A stretch of 64,000 bases of DNA from Alphaproteobacteria bacterium. GTDB lineage: Bacteria; Pseudomonadota; Alphaproteobacteria; Caulobacterales; Parvularculaceae. The translations under genes and the position numbers were made by a program. The DNA is taken from assembly GCA_016125455.1 (NCBI GenBank), contig WGLS01000001.1, forward strand, positions 248,001 to 312,000. The letters run 5' to 3'. Positions 18,551-28,073 of the stretch are shown one piece after another (within the stretch, counting starts at the first letter, position 1; each line of letters begins with the position of its first letter). The notes beneath the pieces are model-generated. The model saw only the letters and a program-made list of their open reading frames with translations, ran no database searches and was not told the DNA's origin.

Positions 18551-19381
18551 CTAGCGCCCCGGCTCGGCGCCATTAAGCGACCAGTCGTAGGCATAGCCGT
18601 CAATATCGTCGAAACCGTCGAGCGCCTCCGAGAGGGCAGGCTCGGCAAATTGACGCAAGTGCGCGACGATGTCGGCTTCGTCGCCGCCGAAATCATCCTT
18701 GTACCATCCGTAAATCTTCGACACGACGAGCTTTCGGCCGTCGATTGCAACGCCGCGCGGGTGATTGACGTAATCCCTTGCCGCCGCATCGAGCTGAGCG
18801 TCGAGTCTTTCGCCGGCATACGGAACAGGCGCGAGGTTCGGACACCCGATGGAGGCGCAATTCAGAGCGTAGTGAGCGCGCGGATCGGGAAACGCCGCAC
18901 GTACGATGTTGTGTTCAATGTCGGCGAGCGAAAGCCTGACGCCGGAAACCGTGAGGCGCCTAGCTGACCAGACGGCGTCTATGTCGCGGATCGAGTCTAC
19001 TGGATAGGCATCGATCACCGCCAAAACAGTCGCCGCATTGTAAAGGTTTAGCCAGAACGCAAGCGCTTCGTCATGTGACAGGGCGGATGGATCGACCGCC
19101 TGCAGCGCCTCCAGGTAATCGCGCAGGCTCTCGCGATCGCTCGTGGAAACGCCGCCATAGGCCACGCGCGCGACGCCATCGGCGCCGACGCGAACATACC
19201 TTGCTAGGAACGATGCGAATTTCCCATGGTCGACCGTCTCGTCCGACGCCTCGCTGTGGATGGCGAACGCCGGCGCGACAAGCTCCGGCGTTGGAATGAA
19301 CTGGCGTTCAATCCACATCGGCGCTGCAGTCGCGGAGGAGACGTAGAGAGAGGCGGCCGTCGCCGCGAAAAACATGCGCAT
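18551..19381 (-). CDS. exported DUF547-domain protein
   Basis: A predicted secreted protein of 276 residues with a short signal peptide ending near SSATAAP. The DUF547 core is clear: AFWLNLYNAATVLAVI, the LTVSGVRLSLADIEHNIVR stretch, HYALNCASIGCPNL with paired Cys, and YGWYKDDFGG. The fold resembles papain-like and transglutaminase-type proteins, and the conserved Cys and His suggest hydrolase activity, but no function is known. I chose the ATG at 19381 because it starts the signal peptide; an upstream ATG at 19438 would add 19 residues. It follows the serine hydrolase closely and is probably co-transcribed. Confidence 0.75.
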   Translation of the reverse strand: MRMFFAATAASLYVSSATAAPMWIERQFIPTPELVAPAFAIHSEASDETVDHGKFASFLARYVRVGADGVARVAYGGVSTSDRESLRDYLEALQAVDPSALSHDEALAFWLNLYNAATVLAVIDAYPVDSIRDIDAVWSARRLTVSGVRLSLADIEHNIVRAAFPDPRAHYALNCASIGCPNLAPVPYAGERLDAQLDAAARDYVNHPRGVAIDGRKLVVSKIYGWYKDDFGGDEADIVAHLRQFAEPALSEALDGFDDIDGYAYDWSLNGAEPGR

Positions 19382-19463
19382 GGCATTCCGTACCGTTGAA
19401 CAGAACGGCGGCCAATAGACAATGAGCTCCCCGCGCATGAACGTGATCGCCCGCGTGCGGCGG

Positions 19464-21128
19464 TCAAATCGATACGCGGTAGGACGGTTCGCCGGAACCG
19501 ATAACGCGCTGATACTGGCCGCCGATCATGCCATCGAACGCAATCCGCGCGGCCGTCGGCGCGCCGACAAAACGCCAGCCATCGCCTTCGCGAACGAGAT
19601 CGCGGCCATAGTTGGCCGACTTCACGTGCAATCGCGTCCCGCGCACATAGACCTTGGTGTCAAGGCCCCAACGGTCATCGGTGGCATAATGGCCGACATA
19701 GGCGTCAGCGCCGTCAAAGGGCGTTCGATAGCCATCGTCCGGATGCGCCAGAAACTCGACGCTGCCGGCCCAGACGCGCACCGCACCGCCATCCGCCAGT
19801 TCGAAATCGAGGCCTGAGCCCGCAAACCTCGGATCATCCGTCGCAAACTCAAGGTCGCCAACCGGCTGCAACGCGAAAGAACGGTAGCCCGATTGCACCT
19901 TGAGTTGGTCGCCCTCGGCGACGACATTCAAGGTCACGCCGGACTGCGACGCGTACTCGCCGGCAAACCGCTCCGGCGCCCTTGTCCGCGACCGGCTGGA
20001 TGGCGGCGTCGGCGCCTTTTCGCCGGTCATTGCGGCGCGCATCAGTTCGCAGGCGAACTTCGTGACGTCGCGGGGCCGGTATGACCTTGCATAATGGATA
20101 TTCGTCGACGCGAACGCCCCTACGCCCGCCTCAGGATCGACGTGGAGGGAAGACGAAAAACTCACCATGCCGCCCGTGTGATGCAGATAGCGGCGGCCGC
20201 TTGCGTCAAGCTTCATGACGCCGCTGGCATAGGACATGTCGTCCCTGGCGCGCGCGTCGCTGGCAAGAAAGGCTTTCGCGGCATCCGCGGAAAGCACCGG
20301 CGCGCCATCGCCGCGGCCGAGGCCAACGAGGAAGGCGGCGAACTTCGCCATGTCAGCAGCGGTCGATGCGATGCACCCTGAGGACGCATCGAAATCAACC
20401 CAGGGCGCCCTCGCCAGGGGCGCCGGCCGCAGACCTGGCCGATCCAGCAACTGCGCCTGGTATCCCGCGGCGTACAAATGCCTGTCGGCCGAGCGCATCG
20501 CGCCCTTTGACGACGTCATGCCGATCGGACGCAAGACCCGCGCCTCGACGGCGTCAGGAAAGGGACGGCCGTCAATCCGTTCAATGATCTTTCCGATGAG
20601 GCGGAAACCGAGATTGCAGTATTCCCAGCTCGCCCCCGGCGCAAAGCCTACCCAAAGACCGTCATCAAGGATCAGGGGCGCGCCGCCCGGCAGCCCGGAG
20701 GTATGGTTCAGCAGGTGCAGGAGCGTTATCGCCTCGCCGCCGTCGACCTTCAGCTCGGGCAACATGTCCTTCAGCAACGCATCGGGACTGGCGCGCCCCT
20801 CGTCAACCAGCGTCCAGAAAGCAAGCCCGGTCATCATCTTGGTGATCGATCCGACCTGATACAAATGATCAGCGCGAACCGGTGTTTCCGAATCAAGATC
20901 AGCCATCCCGACGCGAACAAAGCCCTGCCCATCCGGGCTGGAGAGGGCGATCGTCATGCCGGGCAGCCCCCAGTCGCGCATATGCGCTTCGGCGTAGTCG
21001 CGCACTCGCGCCAAAAGGCCGCCATCAAGCTTGCCGCTGGTCGAGGACGCGCCGGCGGCCCCCGCCGTCGCCAGCGCCACGCCGGACGCAGCGCCCACGC
21101 CGAGGAATTCCCGTCTGTCAATTCGCAT
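19464..21128 (-). CDS. Tat-exported serine hydrolase (class C beta-lactamase fold)
   Basis: A 554-residue periplasmic enzyme of the serine beta-lactamase / D-aminopeptidase / esterase superfamily. The N-terminus has a twin-arginine signal (DRREFLGVG followed by a hydrophobic stretch), so it is exported folded. Catalytic motifs are SITK (residues 94-97), YCN near 170, and HHTGG in place of the KTG triad, the last favouring an esterase or peptidase over a true beta-lactamase. A C-terminal beta-rich domain of about 160 residues follows. Substrate unknown. It is 20 bases downstream of maeB on the same strand, so it may be read from the maeB transcript. Confidence 0.78.
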   Translation of the reverse strand: MRIDRREFLGVGAASGVALATAGAAGASSTSGKLDGGLLARVRDYAEAHMRDWGLPGMTIALSSPDGQGFVRVGMADLDSETPVRADHLYQVGSITKMMTGLAFWTLVDEGRASPDALLKDMLPELKVDGGEAITLLHLLNHTSGLPGGAPLILDDGLWVGFAPGASWEYCNLGFRLIGKIIERIDGRPFPDAVEARVLRPIGMTSSKGAMRSADRHLYAAGYQAQLLDRPGLRPAPLARAPWVDFDASSGCIASTAADMAKFAAFLVGLGRGDGAPVLSADAAKAFLASDARARDDMSYASGVMKLDASGRRYLHHTGGMVSFSSSLHVDPEAGVGAFASTNIHYARSYRPRDVTKFACELMRAAMTGEKAPTPPSSRSRTRAPERFAGEYASQSGVTLNVVAEGDQLKVQSGYRSFALQPVGDLEFATDDPRFAGSGLDFELADGGAVRVWAGSVEFLAHPDDGYRTPFDGADAYVGHYATDDRWGLDTKVYVRGTRLHVKSANYGRDLVREGDGWRFVGAPTAARIAFDGMIGGQYQRVIGSGEPSYRVSI

Positions 21129-21148
21129 ACGTCGCTCCAGATTCCGGT

Positions 21149-23443
21149 CTAGTCTTTCATCACCGAGCGGTGTTCAATATCGAGGTCATAAGCCGCGAAT
21201 GCGGCCAGGGTGACGACATCGCCGACGCGCGCGCCGACCTGGGCGATCTGAACCGACCGCTCAAGGCCGATCAGCATAGGCCCGAGAACGACGGCGCCGC
21301 CGATCTCGCCCACCAGTTTCGTCGAAATGCCGGCGGAATGCGTGCCGGGCGTAATGAGGACGTTTGCGGCGCCCTTGAGTCGGGAGAACGGATATATCTT
21401 CCGCACGTCCTCATTAAGCGCCATCCGCGGCGTCATCTCGCCTTCGTACTCGAAGTCGACATCCGTCCGGCGATCAAGAATGCGAACCGCGCCCGCGACC
21501 CGCTGTGAATGCTCAGTATCAGGATTGCCAAAATTCGAATAGGATACGAATGCGACCTTGGGGGTAAAGCCGATGCGGCGCGCAGCGTGCGCGACCTGAA
21601 CGGCGATATCCGCAAGCTCCTCGGAATTCGGCAGCTCCGTCACGCTCGTGTCAGCGATGAAAAGCGTCCGGTTTTTCGTCAGGATGATCGACATCCCGAT
21701 CATCCTTTCGCCCGGTCTCGGATCAAGGGCGAGCCGCGCGTTGCCAAGCGCCACGTCGTAGTGGCGGGTGACGCCCGTCACCATGCCGTCGGCATGGCCG
21801 TGGGCGAGCATGCACGCGGCGTAAACGTTGCGGTCGGTGTTCACGAGTCGCTGGACGTCTCGATAGAGATAGCCCTTTCGCTTGAGCCGTTCATACAAAT
21901 AATCCGCATAAAGCTTGTTATGCGGCGAGCTGCGCGAGTGATAGGATTCGAATCGCGTATTTACGGGCAAGCCCGCATCGGCGAGCGCGTTCTTTATTCT
22001 GTCCTCGCGGCCGATCAGGACCGGCACGCCGAGCCCCTCCTGTTGAAACGCGTAGGCGGAGCGAACAACTACTTCTTCTTCCCCTTCAGCGAACACGACG
22101 CGCCGTGGCGCATCGTATGACCGAAGGGTCGAATAGATCTTCTGGAGGAGCGACGCCGTCGGGTCGGTGCGCGCGGCGAGATTCTCTGCATAGCCGCGCA
22201 TGTCCTCGATCGGGCGTCGCGCGACGCCGGTGTCCGCAGCCGCCCGGGCGACAGCCGGCGGGATCGCGGAAATAAGTCGCGGATCAAAGGGCGTCGGGAT
22301 TATATAGCCAGGCCCGTACTTCAATCGTTTTCCGTAGGCGGAAGCGACCTCGTCCGGCACGTCCTCCCGCGCGAGCTTCGCGAGCGCCTCTGCGCACGCG
22401 ATCTTCATTTCCTCATTGATGGTCCGCGCCCGGGCGTCTAGCGCGCCCCGGAAAATATAGGGAAACCCGAGAACATTGTTCACCTGGTTCGGATAGTCCG
22501 ACCGCCCGGTCGCAATGATCGCGTCTTGTCGCACCTCGCGGATTTCCTCCGGCAGGATTTCCGGCGTCGGATTCGCCATCACGAAAATGATCGGGTTCTT
22601 CGCCATGGAAGCGACCATGTCGCGGGTCACGGCGCCGGCGACGGACAGGCCGATGCACACGTCGGCTCCATCCATGGCATCGGCCATGGTGCGCTTGTCG
22701 GTATCGACGGCATGGGCTGATCGCCACTGGTCCATTTCGTCAGGACGGCCCCGGTAGAGAACGCCCTTGCGCCCGGCGACCAGCACATTGTCGTGCGGCA
22801 CGCCCATCGCCTTCAGCAGGCTGACGACCGACAAGGCCGCGGATCCCGCGCCGGAGACGGCGACCTTGGCCTCCCTGATCGACTTGCCGGCTATATCCAG
22901 GGCATTGATGAGGCCCGCCGCCGCAATGATGGCGGTGCCGTGCTGATCATCGTGGAAGACGGGAATGTCCATCGCTTCCTTCAGGCGCTCCTCGATCATG
23001 AAGCTGTCGGGCGCCTTGATGTCCTCAAGGTTGATGCCGCCGAATGCGGGTCCGAGGTATTTCACGCAGTTGATGAATGCTTCGGGGTCCGAGGTGTCGA
23101 CCTCGATGTCGATGGAATCGATGTCCGCGAACCGCTTGAAAAGGACCGACTTGCCTTCCATCACCGGCTTGGACGCAAGCGCGCCGAGATCGCCGAGCCC
23201 GAGGATCGCGGTGCCGTTCGAAATGACGGCGACCATGTTTCCCTTCGCGGTGTAGTCGTAGGCGCGGTCCGGATCTTCCGCGATCGCCCTCACCGGAACG
23301 GCGACGCCCGGCGAATAGGCGAGCGCCAGGTCGCGCTGGGTCGACATTGGCTTGGTCGGGTTGATCTCGAGCTTTCCGGGCTTTCCGCGGGAATGAAAAT
23401 CGAGGGCTTCCTGGTCCGTGAATTTCTTTTCGTTCTCGTCCAT
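21149..23443 (-). CDS. maeB: NADP-dependent malic enzyme with C-terminal phosphotransacetylase-like domain
   Basis: Oxidatively decarboxylates malate to pyruvate, supplying NADPH and linking the TCA cycle to gluconeogenesis. Residues 1-430 hold the malic-enzyme catalytic and NAD(P)-binding domains (AYSPGVAVPV, GLGDLGALASKPVMEGK, DDQHGTAII, VSGAGSAALS). Residues about 430-764 resemble phosphotransacetylase, a regulatory domain without known PTA activity in MaeB proteins (VVFAEGEEEVVVRSA, NRTLFIADTSV). The total of 764 residues is typical. The ATG at 23443 gives the family N-terminus; the reading frame stays open far upstream but is not coding there, where nfu lies on the other strand. Confidence 0.95.
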   Translation of the reverse strand: MDENEKKFTDQEALDFHSRGKPGKLEINPTKPMSTQRDLALAYSPGVAVPVRAIAEDPDRAYDYTAKGNMVAVISNGTAILGLGDLGALASKPVMEGKSVLFKRFADIDSIDIEVDTSDPEAFINCVKYLGPAFGGINLEDIKAPDSFMIEERLKEAMDIPVFHDDQHGTAIIAAAGLINALDIAGKSIREAKVAVSGAGSAALSVVSLLKAMGVPHDNVLVAGRKGVLYRGRPDEMDQWRSAHAVDTDKRTMADAMDGADVCIGLSVAGAVTRDMVASMAKNPIIFVMANPTPEILPEEIREVRQDAIIATGRSDYPNQVNNVLGFPYIFRGALDARARTINEEMKIACAEALAKLAREDVPDEVASAYGKRLKYGPGYIIPTPFDPRLISAIPPAVARAAADTGVARRPIEDMRGYAENLAARTDPTASLLQKIYSTLRSYDAPRRVVFAEGEEEVVVRSAYAFQQEGLGVPVLIGREDRIKNALADAGLPVNTRFESYHSRSSPHNKLYADYLYERLKRKGYLYRDVQRLVNTDRNVYAACMLAHGHADGMVTGVTRHYDVALGNARLALDPRPGERMIGMSIILTKNRTLFIADTSVTELPNSEELADIAVQVAHAARRIGFTPKVAFVSYSNFGNPDTEHSQRVAGAVRILDRRTDVDFEYEGEMTPRMALNEDVRKIYPFSRLKGAANVLITPGTHSAGISTKLVGEIGGAVVLGPMLIGLERSVQIAQVGARVGDVVTLAAFAAYDLDIEHRSVMKD

Positions 23444-23602
23444 GCCCGAATGTTCCCGCCCTTCCTCAGATCGCCTGAACTGGCCAATCCCTAAGGGCTT
23501 ATCGCCGTCGGCGGGCGGCGGCAACGCGCCGACGCGGTTCGCTGGCTTGCGGCGGCGGCCGGAAGGCCTATGTGAAAGGGAGCAGACCAACGGAGCCGGC
23601 AA

Positions 23603-24214
23603 ATGTACATCGAGACCGAAGACACGCCGAACCCGCAATCCCTTAAGTTTACGCCGGATTGCGCCGTGCTGGGCCTCGGCCCGGATCGCCGGCCGGCCGT
23701 CGGGCGTGACTTTCCGACCCCGGCAAGCGCGGCGCGCGCGCCTCTGGCGGAAGCAATGTTCGCCATTGACGGCGTAGAAGGGGTTTTCCTTGGGCCGGAT
23801 TTCGTGACCGTCACCAAGAGCGAGAGCCAAGACTGGCCGGCGCTGAAGCCGACAATCATCGCGGCTATCGCAGACCACCTTGCGTCGGGCGCCCCTGTGG
23901 TCCTGCCGGACGACGGCAGCGGGCCGGCCTCGCACGATCGCGCGGCGACGCCGCTTGAAGACTATGAAGGCGAAGACCGCGAAGTGGTTGAACAAATCAT
24001 CGAGTTGATCGACACGCGGGTGCGGCCTGCCGTCGCCGCGGACGGGGGCGACATCGTCTTCAAGCACTATGAGCCGCGGACGGGCGTCGTCTTTCTGTCC
24101 CTCCACGGATCGTGCCAGGGTTGCCCGTCGTCGACTATGACGTTGAAGGCCGGCATCGAGAACATGCTGAAGCATTACGTCCCCGAAGTCGTGAAGGTCG
24201 AGCCGATTGCATGA
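23603..24214 (+). CDS. Nfu-type iron-sulfur cluster carrier
   Basis: Carries 4Fe-4S clusters to client enzymes in the cytoplasm. The 203 residues hold an N-terminal Nfu domain (MYIETEDTPNPQSLKF, AIDGVEGVFLGPDFVTVT) and a C-terminal NifU domain from about 120 with the cluster-binding CxxC in GSCQGCPSS. This two-domain form is the mitochondrial Nfu1 type common in alphaproteobacteria. It is divergent from maeB and, in related genomes, heads the run leading to tsaB; here five other genes intervene. Confidence 0.93.
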   Translation: MYIETEDTPNPQSLKFTPDCAVLGLGPDRRPAVGRDFPTPASAARAPLAEAMFAIDGVEGVFLGPDFVTVTKSESQDWPALKPTIIAAIADHLASGAPVVLPDDGSGPASHDRAATPLEDYEGEDREVVEQIIELIDTRVRPAVAADGGDIVFKHYEPRTGVVFLSLHGSCQGCPSSTMTLKAGIENMLKHYVPEVVKVEPIA

Positions 24215-24300
24215 TCCGCGCCGCGGGTCCGCTTCGGGCAGGTTTGCATATCTCCCGCGGCATGCGCGATATTGATCGCCGAAACCGTGGAGGACTGCCT

Positions 24301-24510
24301 ATGGCCAATGTCTATTCCGTCACGAAAATCGTCGGAACGTCCGAGACGTCGATCGAGAAGGCGATCGAGACCGCCATCGAGACGGCATCGAAAACCCTGA
24401 AGAATCTGGACTGGTTCGAGGTCGTCGAAACCCGCGGCTTCATCAAGGGCGGCAAGGTCGCGTACTATCAGGTCTCGCTGGAAATCGGCTTCCGCTACGA
24501 GAAGGCATGA
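24301..24510 (+). CDS. dodecin (flavin-storage protein)
   Basis: A 69-residue dodecin, a hollow dodecamer that stores or buffers flavins. The sequence shows the family pattern: SVTKIVGTSETSIEKAI, then LDWFEVVETRG with the Trp that stacks on the isoalloxazine ring, and VAYYQVSLEIGF at the end. The ATG has GGAGG seven bases upstream. An in-frame longer reading overlaps nfu and is not needed. It lies alone between nfu and the sulfotransferase remnant. Confidence 0.92.
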   Translation: MANVYSVTKIVGTSETSIEKAIETAIETASKTLKNLDWFEVVETRGFIKGGKVAYYQVSLEIGFRYEKA

Positions 24511-24546
24511 AGGTATAAAGCGGCTTGCGCTCGCTATGGGCACTTC

Positions 24547-25461
24547 ATGCCGCATCCTAACTTTTTCATCGTCGGCGCGCCGAAATGCGGCACCACATCG
24601 CTCTATCACTGGTTGCGGGAACGACCTGACGTGTTCCTGCCCTTCGCCCACGACCGGTACTGGCGGTTCAAGGAGCCGTATCGATTTTGCCCGGACCTTG
24701 TGGCGCCGCCTCACCGGGTGGAGGCGGACGAATACGAACGGATGTTCGATCAGGCGGGCGATGCGCCCCATCGCGGCGACGCATCGGCCATTCACCTGCT
24801 TTCCGATGAGGCGGCGGGGCGCATTCGCAACTACGCGCCGGATGCGCGGATCATTATTTGCCTGCGCCATCCGGCCGAGTTCCTGGTCGCGTGGTGGCGC
24901 GACTGCCTCTACTGGGGCCACGATGACGAAATCGACTTCGAGCGAGCGATTGATCCGGCCCGCGACGCAAGGGCCCTGCCCGCCAGATGCTGGTATCCGA
25001 AAGCCGTCGATTATCGGCGCGCGGCGCGTCTTTCCCTGCATGTGCGACGGTTTCTTGACGCCTTTCCGGCCAGCCAGGTTCATTTCGTGTAGCTCGACGA
25101 CCTTCGCGACCGTCCAGTGCCGACATTTGCGGCCATCCTCGCCTTTCTCGGCGCGGCGCCGATTGACGGCGCGCTCGATCTCACGGCCAGAAACTCCAGC
25201 CGTGGCGTCAGGAAAACGCTGCTGTTCGAACGCGCGCTGCGCTGGCGGCTGGAGCGGCTGCCGGCGGGCGCTTGCGCCTTTCGCCAGATTGAGTCCGTGC
25301 TTGCGGCCGTCGCGCCCGACCTCGCCGACCTGATCCCCATGGCGCGCCGCGAGGCCTTGCGCGCCGAATACGACCTTGAAGATCAGCGATTGCGCCTCAT
25401 GTCGACACCAATGGCGGAGCGGCAACCGGCCGACCGGAACGACAAAGACAGGAGCGCCTGA
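24547..25461 (+). pseudogene. sulfotransferase-family gene interrupted by an in-frame TAG
   Basis: The reading encodes a PAPS-dependent sulfotransferase: FFIVGAPKCGTTSLYHWL at residues 6-23 is the 5'-phosphosulfate loop and ICLRHPAEFLVAWW the 3'-phosphate-binding segment. At codon 182 (25090-25092) a TAG follows VHFV. The same frame then stays open for 122 codons with LDDLRDRP, the stretch that in intact enzymes forms the usual ...YEDL-like continuation, so the stop probably replaced a Tyr codon (TAC or TAT) by one base change. Full length would be 304 residues. Nothing else is broken, suggesting a recent loss, a strain-level mutation or a sequence error. Confidence 0.7.
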
Positions 25462-25464
25462 TAC

Positions 25465-26058
25465 GTGACCGAAACGATCGCCAATGACCACGCCCTCGAC
25501 CTGATCTTCCGGGAGGCGCGCACGCGGAACGGCTGGCACGACACGCCGGTCTCCGCGACGCTGATCCAGGCGGTCTACGACCTGATGAAATGGGGTGCGA
25601 CGTCTGCAAACTGTTCGCCGGCGCGCTTTGTCTTCGTGACGTCGAAGGCGGCCAAGGAGCGTCTGCGGCCGCATCTCCTCGGCAGCAATTTCGACAAGAC
25701 CATGGCGGCGCCGTGCTGCGCCATCATCGGCCATGACATGGCGTTCTACGAGAAGCTCCCGACCCTGTTCCCCCACACGGACGCCAAGAGCTGGTTCGTC
25801 GGCAATGCCGAACTCATTGCGGAAACCGCCTTCCGCAACGGCTCGCTCCAGGGCGCCTATTTCATGATCGCGGCGCGCGCGCTCGGCCTTGATTGCGGGC
25901 CCATGTCGGGCTTCAACAAGGCCGGCGTCGACGCCGAGTTCTTCGCCGGCACCTCGATCAAGTCGAATTTCCTTTGCAACATCGGACATGGCACGGACGA
26001 AAACCTGTTTCCGCGCAGCCCCCGGCTTTCCTTCGACGAGGCGTGCGAGATCGTCTGA
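25465..26058 (+). CDS. nitroreductase-family malonic semialdehyde reductase (RutE-like)
   Basis: A 197-residue FMN enzyme of the nitroreductase superfamily. It resembles RutE / HadB-type proteins, which reduce malonic semialdehyde to 3-hydroxypropanoate after uracil degradation: [17 protein letters not shown], then [21 protein letters not shown] and the C-terminal [20 protein letters not shown]. No other rut gene is close by, so the role may be more general aldehyde or quinone reduction. It begins at GTG three bases after the sulfotransferase frame ends, so it is probably in the same transcript. It converges with DUF1203, leaving 5 bases. Confidence 0.85.
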   Translation: MTETIANDHALDLIFREARTRNGWHDTPVSATLIQAVYDLMKWGATSANCSPARFVFVTSKAAKERLRPHLLGSNFDKTMAAPCCAIIGHDMAFYEKLPTLFPHTDAKSWFVGNAELIAETAFRNGSLQGAYFMIAARALGLDCGPMSGFNKAGVDAEFFAGTSIKSNFLCNIGHGTDENLFPRSPRLSFDEACEIV

Positions 26059-26063
26059 CGCCA

Positions 26064-26531
26064 TCAGAATCGATCCACCCGACAAGCATAGCAGCCTGGT
26101 CCCGCATTGTGGGCGTGCAGGAATTCGACCCCCGGATCGGCGAACAGGCGCCTGACGGCGTCGCTAAAGTCGCGCCCATCGGCAACCTCGGCCGCGACCA
26201 TGTCGCCTTTTGCGTCGAACGCCCGGAAGGATAACAGTCGTCGGGCAAGCGCCGCCGGGACTTCGCCCTGGGCGAGCGTTGCCCGTTCGGCGCCTTCGCG
26301 CACAAAAATAGCGTGGGAAGCTCTGTAGGGCGTTGCCACGTCATGGTGCGTGAAGTTCACGAGCAGCACCGTCTCGCCGACCTCGGCATCCGCCAGGCTC
26401 ACACGGCAGGGAAATCCTGGCGAACAATCGACGACGACCCGGCGTCCATGCCTGGCGGCGAGGGCCTCGTCGTCCAGATCGAACAAAGCGGCGAATTCGG
26501 TTGCGGGCAGCGCCCTTATCCGGAAGCTCAT
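26064..26531 (-). CDS. DUF1203-domain protein
   Basis: A 155-residue cytoplasmic protein of the DUF1203 family, with no known function. Recognised by the N-terminal MSFRIRALP, the PCRVSLADAEVGETVLLVNF stretch and the terminal DPGVEFLHAHNAGPGCYACRVDRF with its two late Cys. The ATG at 26531 is preceded by GGAG at seven bases and overlaps the stop of the upstream amidase by 4 bases (ATGA), so the two are translationally coupled. Confidence 0.82.
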   Translation of the reverse strand: MSFRIRALPATEFAALFDLDDEALAARHGRRVVVDCSPGFPCRVSLADAEVGETVLLVNFTHHDVATPYRASHAIFVREGAERATLAQGEVPAALARRLLSFRAFDAKGDMVAAEVADGRDFSDAVRRLFADPGVEFLHAHNAGPGCYACRVDRF

Positions 26532-27247
26532 ACTGCATCTCCATTTGAGCGTCCTGCGAGGCATGCAGAGGCGCCGCGCCAGTCGCGACCCGATTCCTGC
26601 GGATGATCGACGCCGCCGAGCGTCAGATCCCTGAAGCGCTCCCAGGGGAAATGCGGACCGGGATCCGTGCGCCGAGCCGGATCCAGCCGGGCATGGCTCA
26701 CGACATGCCGGAGGTTTGGATATTTGGCCCAGGCGTAGCGGACGATTGCGGCGGTGGCCGCAACCTGCCAGAGCGAGAAACGGTCCATCCCGCCGGCCCT
26801 GGCGTCCGTGGCGGCGCTCTGGCTGCGCTGGGCATTCTGGGCGTTGACGATCTCGACCCCAAGGGACACGAGATTTATGCCGGGCCGCCCCTGATTGATG
26901 TCTTTGTGGCGACAGCTGTTGCGAACGTGCCACGCAGCGCGGCGCTCGGGCGCCGTCGCCCAGACATGGCGCCCATGAGCCGCTTCGTCCTCGTCCGGGA
27001 CTAACCAGTGAAAACTCGCCCGTCCTTCTCTCATCACCGAGAACGCGCCTGACGTTGAAACGCCAGCGGTGGCGTGGACAACGAGAACGCTGACCGCCGA
27101 AATCGGATCGTCGCGCCGGGGCGAAGTGCAACGCCGCCAGGGCGCCTCCGGACCGGTTGCGCCGGGAAACCATCGTTCGGCGAGAGGCGTCGCGGGGGGA
27201 CGTCTTTCGGCCGGCAGTTCAAAATAGAATTCTCCAGGGTCGCGCAT
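26528..27247 (-). CDS. AmpD-like N-acetylmuramoyl-L-alanine amidase
   Basis: A zinc amidase of the Amidase_2/PGRP family that cleaves the muramic acid-peptide bond. Ligands and catalytic residues lie in VLVVHATAG (first zinc His), FHWLVP, VEIVNA and VSHARLDPARRTDPG (second His and terminal Asp region). With 239 residues and no signal peptide it should be cytoplasmic, acting in recycling of anhydro-muropeptides like AmpD. That fits an AmpG-like permease elsewhere in the window at 44080. It heads a two-gene unit with DUF1203 and is divergent from tsaB. Confidence 0.82.
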   Translation of the reverse strand: MRDPGEFYFELPAERRPPATPLAERWFPGATGPEAPWRRCTSPRRDDPISAVSVLVVHATAGVSTSGAFSVMREGRASFHWLVPDEDEAAHGRHVWATAPERRAAWHVRNSCRHKDINQGRPGINLVSLGVEIVNAQNAQRSQSAATDARAGGMDRFSLWQVAATAAIVRYAWAKYPNLRHVVSHARLDPARRTDPGPHFPWERFRDLTLGGVDHPQESGRDWRGASACLAGRSNGDAV

Positions 27248-27347
27248 GGGGCCGCATCCTTCCTACTCAACTCACGGCAAGACCCCCGGACCGCTTTCCG
27301 CGCTCTCGCGCTTTGACAGAACGCCTGACGCTCGCCACCTAGCGAGC

Positions 27348-28073
27348 ATGATTGTCCTTGCGCTCGACACCGCGCTTTCCACTTGCTCGGTCGCCATTAT
27401 ACGGGGACCTGAAACCCTGTTCGATCGATTCACGTTTCAGGCGAAAGGACACGCGGAAACTCTACCCCCGATGGCCGCGGCCGCGCTCTCGGAGACAGGG
27501 CTGATAGCCGCGGACATCGACCGTATCGGCGTCGTCGTTGGCCCGGGGCAGTTCACCGGGGTCCGCGTCGGCCTTGCTTTCGCCCGCGGCTTCGCCCTCG
27601 GGCGACCGAACGCGATTGTCGGGGTAAACTCCTTGCGGGCGCTGCGCGACAGCGCCGCCATCAAGGGATGGATTGCCCCCGTCGTCGACGCACGCCGCGG
27701 GGAAGTCTTCGCCGGCCTCTACGACGCTGACGGCGACGAACGCCTGCAGCCGTTCGCGGCGGCGCCCGATGCCGCCGCCATGCGGATCGCCGAGGCCGCC
27801 GGGGACGCTGATGCGATATGCCTTCTCGGATCTGGCGCTGGCCTGTTGCCGTCAGACGCGCGCTTCTACCGCGCCGACACGAAGAGCCTGCGAGGGATCG
27901 ATCCGGTTGCGGTCGCGCGCATTGCGGCGGAGGCGCCGCCGCCAGCCGGCCCGCCAGGCCCGATCTATCTGCGCGCGCCCGACGCGAAAAAGAGTGCAGC
28001 GGCGCTGCTCGCGGGCGCAATGGCCATACCTGGCGGCATTCGTTCCGAAAGCGGAACAACTGATGGCGGTTGA
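27348..28073 (+). CDS. tsaB: tRNA threonylcarbamoyladenosine biosynthesis protein TsaB
   Basis: Non-catalytic partner of TsaD in t6A37 formation. The 241-residue ASKHA-fold protein begins ILALDTALSTCSVAII-like (MIVLALDTALSTCSVAI) and has the diagnostic GVVVGPGQFTGVRVGLAFARGFA-type segment and VVDARRGEVFAGLY. It lacks the HxxxH metal site of TsaD, as expected. The ATG at 27348 is chosen because it begins the family N-terminus; the open frame upstream is not conserved. It overlaps rimI by 11 bases. Confidence 0.94.
   Translation: MIVLALDTALSTCSVAIIRGPETLFDRFTFQAKGHAETLPPMAAAALSETGLIAADIDRIGVVVGPGQFTGVRVGLAFARGFALGRPNAIVGVNSLRALRDSAAIKGWIAPVVDARRGEVFAGLYDADGDERLQPFAAAPDAAAMRIAEAAGDADAICLLGSGAGLLPSDARFYRADTKSLRGIDPVAVARIAAEAPPPAGPPGPIYLRAPDAKKSAAALLAGAMAIPGGIRSESGTTDGG

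Noticed and set aside
25090-25092. TAG read as pyrrolysine or another recoded residue
   Set aside because: No known family precedent in sulfotransferases and no supporting tRNA or RNA element seen; a nonsense mutation or sequence error is simpler.
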